DNA of 64,000 nucleotides, taken from Bugulina stolonifera (taxonomy: Eukaryota; Bryozoa; Gymnolaemata; Cheilostomatida; Bugulidae). The stretch's first letter is position 1. Each line of letters begins with the position of its first letter. Shown here piece by piece: positions 34,501 through 43,217 of the stretch. Position numbers and translations under genes: made by a program. The DNA lies in assembly GCA_935421135.1 (NCBI GenBank), contig OW285190.1, forward strand, positions 19,912,501-19,976,500. The letters are read 5' to 3'. Below the pieces are notes generated by a model. It saw only the letters and a list, made by a program, of their open reading frames with translations, was not told the origin of the DNA and ran no database searches.

Positions 34501-34949
34501 AGGGTGTAATGGTAACTGTTTTGTCTCGTGTGCTAGGCGATTAGGTGCTTTAGAGTCCCCGGGATTAGACCCCAGTAAAGGATGAACTATTTTCAGAGAT
34601 GTGAGACCGTGTCTCTGTCTGTTCAGTAATAAATTCCTTCCAAAAAGAACCTCACATAATATATCATTATTATGAAAAGAAGCAGAATGGCCAAACCCCT
34701 TAACACCCATAGATAATACATGTAGTTGAGAATAGAAGTGAAATACAACATGAATGTTAAATACAAGAAAAAACAGATATAGCAGTAAATTAAAGAAGTT
34801 TTACAAAAACCAAAAAATATAAAAATACTGTTACACCAACTTGCCTGCAGCTCCGTCATCAAATCATTTGTTGCCATGAATCTGAAGTCTTTGTCGGTTG
34901 ACAACATTTTCTCCAGCAAATTTGCTATGTGGTAGGACATGTTTGCCAT
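22516..34949 (-). CDS. CAND1: CAND1, cullin-associated NEDD8-dissociated protein 1 (complete, 22 exons, 1258 aa)
   Basis: Exons (5' to 3'): 34949-34845, 34315-34187, 33944-33750, 33543-33418, 32198-32058, 31562-31380, 30641-30517, 29299-29198, 28751-28520, 28102-27905, 27788-27510, 27389-27294, 27068-26925, 26716-26561, 26054-25830, 25711-25525, 25390-25224, 25057-24859, 24638-24481, 24262-24095, 23683-23512, 22805-22516. The sum is 3777 nt, an exact frame. The protein aligns end to end with animal CAND1, a HEAT-repeat solenoid that exchanges substrate receptors on un-neddylated cullins. Landmarks are [11 protein letters not shown] at the start, [13 protein letters not shown], the acidic loop near 308-338, [43 protein letters not shown] and [16 protein letters not shown] in the C-terminal TIP120 region. 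It is 28 aa longer than the human protein, partly through a Gly/Ser/Thr-rich insert at about 782-807. Intron 1 uses a GC donor. The donor at 24858 is the least certain. Confidence 0.97.
22806..23340 (-). repeat. Acceptor-bearing minisatellite in CAND1 intron 21
   Basis: On the minus strand the array repeats TGTATTACAGGGGTG with CAGTGTACTCTACTGT, in units of roughly 20-40 bp. The real acceptor, TGTATTACAG before exon bases GGGTGGAG at 22805, is the last copy, so the intron offers about ten similar AGs. Confidence 0.9.
23684..24055 (-). repeat. 36-bp minisatellite copying the acceptor and start of CAND1 exon 21
   Basis: Each unit on the minus strand holds the first 22 bases of exon 21 (GCTGCCTTTGAGTGTATG then TACA) followed by TGTATGTATTGTAG. 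About nine copies lie upstream of the authentic exon start at 23683; the outermost two are degenerate. Confidence 0.95.
24640..24790 (-). repeat. About 33-bp array next to the CAND1 exon 19 acceptor
   Basis: On the minus strand units read ACTCTACCTGCATAG then TCTTATTTACTGAGATAT, four to five copies. The real acceptor is ACTCTACCTGCAG. Confidence 0.85.
25066..25215. repeat. 30-bp array in CAND1 intron 17
   Basis: Four copies of a unit containing GATTGGATAGCGGCATGTAA. Confidence 0.85.
26105..26510. repeat. GGATAACAGGCTAAGTGGAC minisatellite in CAND1 intron 14
   Basis: Alternating units of TAAGTGGACATCGGAGAGGG and CTAAGTGGACTTGGATAACA, about nine pairs. Confidence 0.9.
26770..26895. repeat. 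27-bp array in CAND1 intron 13
   Basis: Five copies of GGAGGACAACTCTCAATACA plus TGCAGAT or TACAGAT. Confidence 0.88.
28195..28472. repeat. 13-bp array GGTGATAGTACTT in CAND1 intron 9
   Basis: About 20 copies with a few 14-bp variants (GGTGATAGGTACTT). Confidence 0.93.
28765..29120. repeat. 26-bp array in CAND1 intron 8
   Basis: The unit ATATATACACGTACACATAG followed by ACATAG is repeated about 13 times and is nearly perfect. Long open frames through it are artefacts. Confidence 0.93.
29465..29640. repeat. 20-bp array in CAND1 intron 7
   Basis: About eight copies of CAATGACTCATTGACAACCA. Confidence 0.9.
29790..30505. repeat. About 50-bp minisatellite in CAND1 intron 7
   Basis: About 14 units of CATAGACGACTCCAGTGATT plus TACTAGTAATACAGTCAATG plus TAAATAAGACT. 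Two length classes (CATAGACGACTCC and CATAGAGACTCC) alternate. The array starts within about 10 bases of the exon 7 donor. Confidence 0.93.
30642..31379 (-). repeat. 37-bp minisatellite filling CAND1 intron 6 and copying exon 7
   Basis: The unit equals the first 34 bases of exon 7 (ATTGTAGCACTGTGTCTC then AAGTACTTGTCTTATG) plus TAG. There are about 20 copies with minor changes (TTGAC or TTAAC variants, and some with an added GTAC). The array reaches from the exon 7 acceptor to within a few bases of the exon 6 donor. Confidence 0.95.
31551..31612 (-). repeat. 31-bp tandem duplication of the CAND1 exon 6 acceptor
   Basis: Two adjacent perfect 31-bp copies (ACACCCTATGCACTGTAATA then CAAGCATATAT on the plus strand). 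Each contains the acceptor TTGTATTACAG and the exon start TGCATAGGGTGT. Confidence 0.93.
32211..32763. mobile_element. pogo/Tigger-like MITE in CAND1 intron 4
   Basis: The 20-bp terminal inverted repeats CAGTGGAACTTGGATAACTC and (inverted) CAGTGAAACTTGGATAACTC differ at one base. TA dinucleotides flank both ends (32209-32210 and 32764-32765), as expected for the Tc1/mariner/pogo superfamily. The 553-bp interior has no transposase. It ends 13 bp from the exon 5 acceptor. Confidence 0.8.
32955..33417. repeat. 13-bp array CCTATCACATGTA in CAND1 intron 4
   Basis: About 35 copies with CATG/CACG changes. On the minus strand it begins exactly at the exon 4 donor, and units read TAGGTACATGTGA. Confidence 0.92.
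34393..34701. repeat. Direct-repeat-flanked segment in CAND1 intron 1, possible SINE
   Basis: AGAATGGCCAAACCCCTT occurs at 34393-34410 and 34684-34701. The enclosed segment has an A-box-like TGTAATGGTAACT (34505-34517) and a B-box-like GGGATTAGACC (34561-34571). A tRNA-derived SINE is possible but the boundaries do not fit neatly. Confidence 0.3.
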
Positions 34950-35624
34950 TGCGCACTTTCTAAAAGAAGCATTAATGTGAGAGTCAGCAGATATAAAAAT
35001 GAATTGGTCTAACAAATCGGGAAACACTGTTTTTTATGTATGGATTGCTGTACACTCTCACTTGTGTTTTTTTTTTTATTTTCATCAATAAATAAATAAG
35101 AATAAGAATATTAATAAATAACTGAAGATTATATATTATTTAGCCTACATATGTAATGAAAAGGAAAAATATCCAAAGGAGGTAATGATGCGGCTCAGGT
35201 GCGCTGTAGCAGAGCTAATGAAAGCGCCAGCCCAAAACAGTTAACAGTAGACAGCTCGTCCAACTCCCCAGCAAGAAGGCAAGTAACATCAACTTCCAAT
35301 TTTTCTCATAAATTTATCTCCTCGTACCTTTTAGGTCAAGGTCACTTCTTTTGGCACTGACGACTTTATCGAATGCGCCCAAGCAAAGATAGTGCTATCT
35401 TTGGCCCAAGTTTTTTACCACTACCAAAACCAAACGTCTTTGTTATCGGAATGCACTTCGACACTGTCAAGAAACTGCGCGAACTACTGAGGTGTGCTAA
35501 CATGGTCCAGTGGTGCGTGCCACAAATGCCGACCCAAATAGGCACGGAACTCTTATCAACAAATAGACCGCAACGGCCAAAGTGGTTATTGTGCTCATAA
35601 TATAATCATGCAATTTTAAATTTT

Positions 35625-35804
35625 TGCAATTCAGAACTGTAAAAAAAGCAGGAACAACCTCTGCACAAGGTGCCGCCATAGATGGTGCCGTTGCCAAAGT
35701 AGTACAAACCTACCTCTATGATTGTACTACTTTGGCAACGGCACCATATTTGGCGGCGCCTTATGTAGAGGTTGTTCCTGGTTTTTTTACAGTTCAAAAT
35801 TGCA
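35625..35804. mobile_element. 180-bp foldback element (long inverted repeat)
   Basis: Two arms of about 83 bp (35625-35707 and 35722-35804) pair almost perfectly around a 14-base loop. The arms include GTGCCGTTGCCAAAGTAGTA and its complement. It is a MITE-like structure; a transcribed RNA would fold into a long hairpin. Confidence 0.8.
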
Positions 35805-35822
35805 CGATTATTTAAACTTTTA

Positions 35823-36257
35823 CAGGGCTCTCAAGTTGCTCAGTCAAAAAATCCGAGCAAATTTACAATGTACGGCAGTGTACCAGTATTACTCTGCTAG
35901 CAATTGGTCAGATATATAAATAAAGCTGTTGGTCACCTACATTTACATATCTATTGCTCTAGGAGCTAGCCTAAGTAATTTCTGACAGCCTAATAATCCC
36001 AGTACATACATGTAATTCAGGCCTTGCTCTTGGAAAGTAATAAAATCAATAGCTTTTTCCTAAGCAACTCTCAAGCTATGGGATAAACTGAAGATTAATT
36101 TGGAGATTGTAAAGCATTTCAATTCAAAATACAGCTAATGTGAAAAAATCTCCCAAAATGCGAGCAGATCATCAATAATGGAAAACCTCCCGAGCTCCCC
36201 GAGCAGGCACTCAAAATCCGAACTGCTCGGGGAAAATCCGAGAACTTGAGAGCCCTG
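35823..36257. mobile_element. hAT-like MITE (435 bp)
   Basis: Perfect 15-bp terminal inverted repeats CAGGGCTCTCAAGTT, flanked on both sides by CTTTTA (35817-35822 and 36258-36263), a likely 6-bp target duplication. No coding capacity. Confidence 0.75.
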
Positions 36258-36555
36258 CTTTTATATACCAAAGCATGTGTTCAAAGCACGCATTCCAAGT
36301 AATTAACTAGACGATAAAATCTAACAGCACTCCTTTGTACTGTAAAATTTGCCGTTTTTCATGATTAAAAAAAGTATTTTCCAGAAAATCGACGTTGAAA
36401 TTTTGCTCAAAATCTTGGGCTATATAGTAGAGAACATTTTAGGATTTTAAAATTGAGCACAAAACACCTATGGCAACATCTGTGCAAAAGATTAGTAGGA
36501 TTGCATTATTGGTTGAAAAATTATCAAACCTGTCCTGGAACTTTTGGATCGACCC

Positions 36556-36615
36556 TTGTATATTGTGATATATTATTGTTCTCTCAGCTGTCAGGGTTTA
36601 TATCACAATATACAA
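36556..36615. other. 17-bp perfect stem-loop
   Basis: TTGTATATTGTGATATA (36556-36572) is the exact inverse of 36599-36615, with a 26-base loop. Function unknown. Confidence 0.7.
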
Positions 36616-37790
36616 TTGTCTCTTAGAGAATATTATATTTTGTTTGTCATTTTCATATACTTTCAAGTTGTCACCTCTCTATTTCTACCTGCCATATTCA
36701 GAGAGATTGCAACAATAGGGCGTTGAGCACTTTGTTAAACACTATGAAGCAGGCTAAATTGTGGTTATTTTCACAAGTCATGCATCAACAGCAATTATCA
36801 TTCTATTACATTAGCACTAAGGTGATATAGTTGCCTAATTCGTTGGACTTCTATTCCCCGTATTCATTGCTCTTTTTCCATATCACCTTTTTTACTTTTG
36901 TGATATTTCTCAGACCAACTATAGTGAGTCACCTAACCAGAGTATTGATTGTTTTTTAGCTGACTGCTGAAATTCTAAGACTCCATTTTAAAAACACCAT
37001 GAATACACTAGTTATACATTTACTCTGTAGCAGCTGGGGTCAGAAAAACTAGTGTAACATCCACTAGCCCAACTTTTGTTTTGAAACAGTTTTATTATTT
37101 CATAGCAGTAGTTTTGATCAGTGACTCTTAAATTTTTTATCACTTTTTTTAAACTGTCAATCAACAAGCAATACCATAGTACAGTACAATAGAGTGATCT
37201 CTTCGTACTGTGTGTATTGATAGAGGTACTTCCTATGTCTTCACATACAATAGTCATCAAAGCATCCCTAACATAGGCTACAATAAGGATCAGATGGCCG
37301 GGTTTAAGGTCAGCAAACAACCCTTAATGTTAATGGTTGTTTTGTCCGAGGAGCCACTCTATCATTACCTTAATGAAGCTCTACTTATAGTTAATATAAT
37401 AGGGTGCTCTGCGAGCCCGAGCTAGACCTGTTAGTAGCACCATACCAGAAATATGAAATATGCAATACAAGACAATTAGTATGGACTGATTGGATTGAAT
37501 CGCTATCTTTCAGCAGCTGTATAATGTTTTTGCCCTAGCACCAGTCAGCCTGTATACATTCTCTCAGCTTGCTGGTCTGATGAATACGTTGCGACCACAA
37601 GCTCCTGGTTTTCGTTCACTATAAAAATAATATAAATTCATACTTTAAACATGTTATTTTAGTGAGTGTAGCAACATAGAAAAGATCAAGGTGCTATGTC
37701 GCACACAGCAACACTGTTCTCATTATTGATAGAACTTACTCTTCATCGAGAGTGAACAGTAGACTGTATCAGACTGACTCAGATGCGAGG

Positions 37791-40700
37791 ATGAGAAGTG
37801 TTGCAAGAAGACTGTGTCAATTGCAGTCTCAATTGGTATGTGTTTTATTCCTTTTTTCGTCGGTTGACTAAAGCTACTTGAATCAGCTTTGGCAATGTTT
37901 GATTTCTCTTTTAAATAGCTTCTACAGGAAATATCTGCGCATATTTGTTGTCGATATCTTTCAACAGGATTAGTAGCTCTACAAAGGCTCATGTGTTCTA
38001 AAACTGTTCATCTAGGTTCGATTCAAAACAACATCAGCGAGTTTACTAGTTGCTGATGATGGTGAGGTCTTATTTGAAAGCATCAACAACAAAGGAGTTA
38101 TAACGTTAAACAAGCCTTCATCTCTTAATGCGATCAATCATAATATGACAGTTCGAATATATAACCAGCTCAAGGTAATTTACTTTTATGCACGCATTTC
38201 ACTTTGACAGTAAGACATGGGCACTACCTGATGCCTATTTAAATCTGCTTAAATTGTAGTACTTTTTATTGTCCATGAAAATTAAGTGGCTAACACCTTT
38301 CCCAATCTTCAGTCACTGAAAGACTGTGTGATTTTGATTTATGCAGTGGAACAGTCATATTGATCATCATCATTCTCTATTGTAAAAAGTTGACATTGTA
38401 ATTCTTTTTTAATTGGATAAACCCCATTACAATTTTTTTGTTTTGTAGTGTTTTCTAGCTTTTGTATACGAATGGGAGCCTCTTACTGAGGTTTTTGATA
38501 ATTTTACTTTTGGTCCACCTCTGTTATCAGAGTTCCTGCCTGTATTTCCATTAATTGTAGAAATGGGAAAAAGAAAAATCTGTGTCCCTTGTCATTTTGA
38601 AAGGAGTTGGTAACAAGGCATTCTCTGCAGGTGGTGATGTTAGAGGTTAGCCCTGTATTTATTTTCCACTAGTCATCAGTCACTTGGTAATGGGAGTGTG
38701 ATTCTCTGACACCTGATTGCAATGGCTAGGTACTTATGTTTAATGAAGCACTTCTTGTCACTAATTGTCTTTGCTAACTTATGAGTTTTGGTTTGCAGGC
38801 ATTTGGGTACGCTAACAGGAAACTCTTGCATAGTTCCAGGACATTTACAAATTGTAGTATTCTGCATTAATTGACTTCAAGGTTTTGTCACGAGTTTTGG
38901 CTTCTATTCAGTAACGTCTCCCCACTGTTGCTCATCTACATAACCTTTTGTCGGTCCAGATCTGAACTTTTTGTCTGTACTGTATATTTTGTATAAGTGG
39001 ATGAATGGTTCAGCAACGCCATGTAGATGTGCATAATATATATTTTTGTATTCCTTAGAGCTGGCCAACACTGCATCTAAGGATCACGATAGTGACAGCT
39101 CATTCCAGTTCTTACGGGATGAGTATAGAACCCAATATGCTGTCAACACATACTATGTACCTGTGGTAGCATTAGCTAATGGTTACTGCATGGGTGGAGT
39201 AAGTATACTACCCTACCTTGTAGTACTCCGGTCACAATAAGCTTCACTTCTAACTGTTTTATTACTCTTCATAATAATGTTGCATCTCAATCATGGAGAG
39301 GCCCTTTCATTGGCCACAAAGTCTATCGTTACCATGCACACTAAACTACAAGTTATACAATTTAGTTGTATTACATGTACTAGAAATTATTACAGGGTTG
39401 TGGACTGGCTGTTAATGGAAAATATACAGTAGCGACGGAGCTTACCACCATGTCTATGCCAGAGACTGCTATTGGTTAGTTATGGCTTACTCTTTTATAT
39501 CATGACTGGACATCCATGCTAAGCAATTTAACAGTCATTCTCCTCTGCCTGTAGTTGCCGACTCTCCAACTTTAATTGTATTTTAAAGCAATTTATACTT
39601 TTCCGTAGGATTCTATCCTGATAATGGAGGTTCTCATTTCCTGTCCCGTTTGCCAGGCGAGCTTGGCGTCTATCTAGGTCTAACTTGTGCCCAGGTAACG
39701 GGTGAAGATGCCTGCAATGTAGGATTGGCCTCTCACTATGCTACTTGTCATGATGGCGCTGTAAGTTTGCTTCATTGCTGCCAAATGTATTGGTTCACGA
39801 TTATCATTGGAGGTTCAGGTGGTGTACTGAACAGATAGTTCAACAGTGTACAAAGTTGTCTACTCTGACATAGAAATTATGGTTTGTTTTATACCAAAGT
39901 TGCAAGAGTGTAAAATTTAAGACAATCATTTACAATAAGCACTTTGTTCCACTATTTAACTATCTGGTGCACAATGGAGCAGTACTTGGTGTCAATCAGA
40001 TGTCCCTCCTGCGTGAGTACGGCCCCTAAACCAAATTTCGAGGTGTCCACCTGGAGCATCGTCACCTTACACACATTGAAATACTGCAATACTGGGTCAC
40101 TGGTTAGCGCTTGCTTGATCTGAGTCATTGCAGCTTCTTGTTTCGACTGCCAACTCCACCCAGCCACACTGGATTTACCTCTAGGTTTGCTTTGTTCATC
40201 GGTGTTTTGCTCTTCACTAGGTCATAGCAGCATTCTTTACGTCTGGATAAACTCTGATACATTGGGTATGAAACATCTTATATAGTTTAGCGTGCCCTAA
40301 GTTTTGGCATCTCTAGGACTGGGTATTTCATTGATGGCTTGAACCTTGTCGAGATCTGGGCAGAGCCCTTCCACGCATGCGATGTGACCAAAATACTTCA
40401 CTTCACTCTGCTTTAGCTGCATCTTCCCTTTGTTGAATCTCACATGGCATTCCGTCTCGGGTAGAAGTAGGTGTCACACCTGCACCTTCATCAAAATCCA
40501 ACTGGACCAGAACCTCAACAGAATCTTCCTCCATACAGTTTTGCATCTGCCTCCTCCATTTAGCATTATTCCCAGCCGGAAACACACCATGCTCATTAGC
40601 AGGCTGAGTAACAGAGTTTATAACCAACAAATAATTCCCGAAACTCCTCCAACGCCTCCAGTTCTCAGCGAAATTGCCATCTCTAGTACTTAGTGAGCTG

Positions 40701-42336
40701 TGAGAAACTGCTATCGCTGATTTTGCTAAGCTAACGTGTCCTGCGTGAATTCCAGTCATCAATTTTTTGGAGCAATAGATGGAGAATACCAAAAGGAGTA
40801 GATGTGGTTGTACTAGCACTGTACTAGCTACAAACAATTACCATGTCTATTCCCGCCTTGTCCTACAGTTGGTGTAGCCTTTGACTGCGAGTGTTGTAGG
40901 CCTTGACAGTGATTGGTGTAGGCGCCTGTAATGGTTGCTTCCACATTTTATCTCACCCGCTTGGTAGTTTCCTGAGATATAATACATAGTACATATAGTA
41001 GTGGAACAGGCAAATAACAATATACAGTGTAACTAATACCACGTAAAAAATGTTGTTAACCTTTTACCTCCATTTGTTAGACTGAGTACACTATAATGCT
41101 TTGGATAAATACTCTAGACTGAGCAACTTGGGAAATGTGTGTTTTCCGGTTATACATGTATTTGAAATGGAAACATTCGGATTGAGCATTTATATATGCA
41201 CCAATACAGAACTGGGACAGACAGAGTAGCTTGTAATTGTTAGTATGCACTCAACTGTGGTCAAGTTCTACTGCTAAGCTAGATCTTTGTATACACTGTT
41301 AGTAGTAATAGGTATAACCAGAGTGTGCCATCCATGTTGTCATTGTCTTTGTTTATATATAAAGTGTTATTCCTGTTCTAGCTGGGAAATCTGGAGAATG
41401 ACCTGTTGTCACTTGATGAACCTACGGATAGTAAAGTGTTGGATGTACTCGACTACTACCACAGCAAGGTGAGCCATCAGTAACCAATCACTGGTCAGGA
41501 TACATCCTACACTGAATACGACATTCATATATTGTATTATGTTGTTATATTACATTATATTATATGCCTATTACCTTATATTCTAGAATTTCAAACTACA
41601 TTTATATAGTGTATTCTATATGCTGCCTCATCTTATGTGGATGTTATTTTACAGTGCTACACCGGAGCAGCAAATAGCCTCTGCTCCCACCTATCTGCTA
41701 TAAACAGAGTGTTTAGTAAGGCAACAGTAGAAGAAATAGTAGAGGACCTGAAAGCTGAGCGCACAGACTGGGCTACATATAGTCTCAATTCTCTGCTGGC
41801 AAATGTAAGTCGAGCCACGAATCTCTCCTACTTTATTCACCCATATAAAGTAGTATAATTCAAGTCGTGTACATGTATTATAACCCAGGAAAGTGGTATA
41901 ATTACTACTATAATATAGTTAGTACACAGTTTGTACATCGTTAGTGGGTAGTTTGTACGCAGTTAGTGCACAGTTTGTACACAGTTAGTACACAAATTGT
42001 ACGCAGCCAGTACGCAATTAATACACAGTTCGTACACAGATGGAATGTCTATGTATGTTGCAGTCACCTACGGCTCTCAAGCTCACTCTACGTCTGCTAA
42101 GGGAAGCTAAGCACCTTGACCTCTTCAACTGTCTGTCTATGGAGCTCAGGCTTGGGAGAACGATATTACAGAACCCTGACAGTGACTTCTTCAGAGGTGT
42201 TAAAACTGTACTTGTAGACAAGGCTGGTGGAGCTCAGTGGTCTCCTGACAACCTGAGTGATGTCTCAGATAAACATGTTTCTAGTCATTTTCTTCCTTTG
42301 ACCCAAGCGGGTTATGAAGAGCTCCTAGTAAGCTAG
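37791..42336 (+). CDS. HIBCH: HIBCH, 3-hydroxyisobutyryl-CoA hydrolase, mitochondrial (complete, 9 exons, 389 aa)
   Basis: Exons 37791-37835, 38016-38174, 38561-38645, 39059-39198, 39396-39474, 39609-39760, 41382-41468, 41655-41804 and 42064-42336 sum to 390 codons with exact phase. The enzyme hydrolyses 3-hydroxyisobutyryl-CoA in mitochondrial valine breakdown. The N-terminus MRSVARRLCQLQSQLVRFK is a typical Arg-rich mitochondrial presequence. The crotonase-fold blocks are GVITLNKPSSLNAI, GNKAFSAGGDVR and ANGYCMGGGCGLAVNG (oxyanion hole), then SMPETAIGFYPDNGG. There E166 and D174 keep the eight-residue spacing of the catalytic Glu and Asp of human HIBCH. The C-terminal block SPTALKLTLRLL and FFRGVKTVLVDK is also typical. 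Human HIBCH is 386 aa. Intron 6 (1.6 kb) hosts a decayed retroelement. Confidence 0.97.
39949..40840 (-). pseudogene. Decayed Ty3/gypsy-type retroelement fragment in HIBCH intron 6
   Basis: Minus-strand pieces in two frames. At about 40450-40302 there is an RT-like block (QSEVKYFGHI, EGLCPDLDKVQAI) ended by a stop. At 40167-39952 there is an RNase-H-like block (DTSKFGLGAVLTQEGH). Upstream (to about 40840) there is a weak gag-like stretch (GNFAENWRRWRSFGNYL). Stops, a frame change and fusion of gag-like to RT-like sequence show an old internally deleted copy. Confidence 0.75.
41920..42045. repeat. About 20-bp degenerate array in HIBCH intron 8
   Basis: Units of GTTAGTACACAGTTTGTAC type, about six to seven copies, ending just before the exon 9 acceptor. 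Confidence 0.75.
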
Positions 42337-43217
42337 AGGTAGAATATATCTTACATGTATAATTAGCATGCTAGTAGTGCCTAGTAGTACATAAATATGT
42401 AAGGGAAAATAACCCCTGAACATAGCAATGTTTGTATCATCATGATTTTGTTGTTCCCTCCAAATAGGTCAATCTTCTTTTTTAAATTATGAACACTGTG
42501 TATACTGTAATTACATTCTTTTTTTATACAAAGTGCAATTTGTATTGCTGAATGTAGACTTTACTAGCCAGTTTTTTCTAATGCTTTGTGCTAATGACAA
42601 AAATATTCTCTTGTAACAATGTCGATTCTACATATCAATAAATGGCTAAACACAACAGTCACTCATTTCCAGTGAAATCTCATTATGATTATCATTAGAA
42701 ATACGTCATAGAGGATCATGATGGATGTTCCTAGTATTCTTACTCCACAGTAGCCTATTTCTTACACAGTACATAATTAGGAGTTATCTCCCTATTCGTG
42801 TTCCGAATCTACAATCATGACATTGTGCTCACATCATAGAGCTATAGAGTTATCTTCTCTATGCATAGACTAACTTGTAATTCTATGGCTCCTAAAAATT
42901 TTGTTTGAAGGCATCACCCAATCATAGAATTCTATGCACCCAATAGAAATTCTGCTGACGAATGACGATTGCTTAGCTTTTCCATTTTTTCCATTTGCAA
43001 AGAATAATAGACTAGGAACCTGCATTTAAGGAAAGAGCGGGCTAAGCAAATTCCTGCCTAACACCAGCCGCAGGTCCCACGCTAAAATTGCTCCCCATTT
43101 GAACAATCGTTGATTTGAAGAAAGTGCAATTGAGATTTTTATTATTGCCCATCCCACACTGAATTGTACCGAGTTTTTACGTTTAGTCTGTAATTATAAA
43201 ATCCATTATTCACCACT
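42337..43217. other. Spacer between HIBCH and GNPTAB
   Basis: HIBCH 3'UTR then the GNPTAB 5' flank. It contains AGGAGTTATCTCCCT at 42779-42793 and CTATAGAGTTATCTTCTC near 42842. No gene seen. Confidence 0.55.
42637..42642 (+). other. Poly(A) signal candidate, HIBCH
   Basis: AATAAA 301 bp after the stop codon. Confidence 0.6.

Larger units (their letters stand above)
34950..37790. other. Divergent CAND1/HIBCH spacer with transposon relics
   Basis: It separates two head-to-head genes and holds the foldback element, the hAT-like MITE and a 17-bp stem-loop (36556-36615). Promoters of both genes must lie here, but I see no clear TATA box. A 75-codon frame at 35373-35600 has no recognisable domain. 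Confidence 0.6.

Noticed and set aside
35373..35600. 75-codon plus-strand frame upstream of CAND1
   Set aside because: No homology or splice context; it lies in the transposon-rich spacer.
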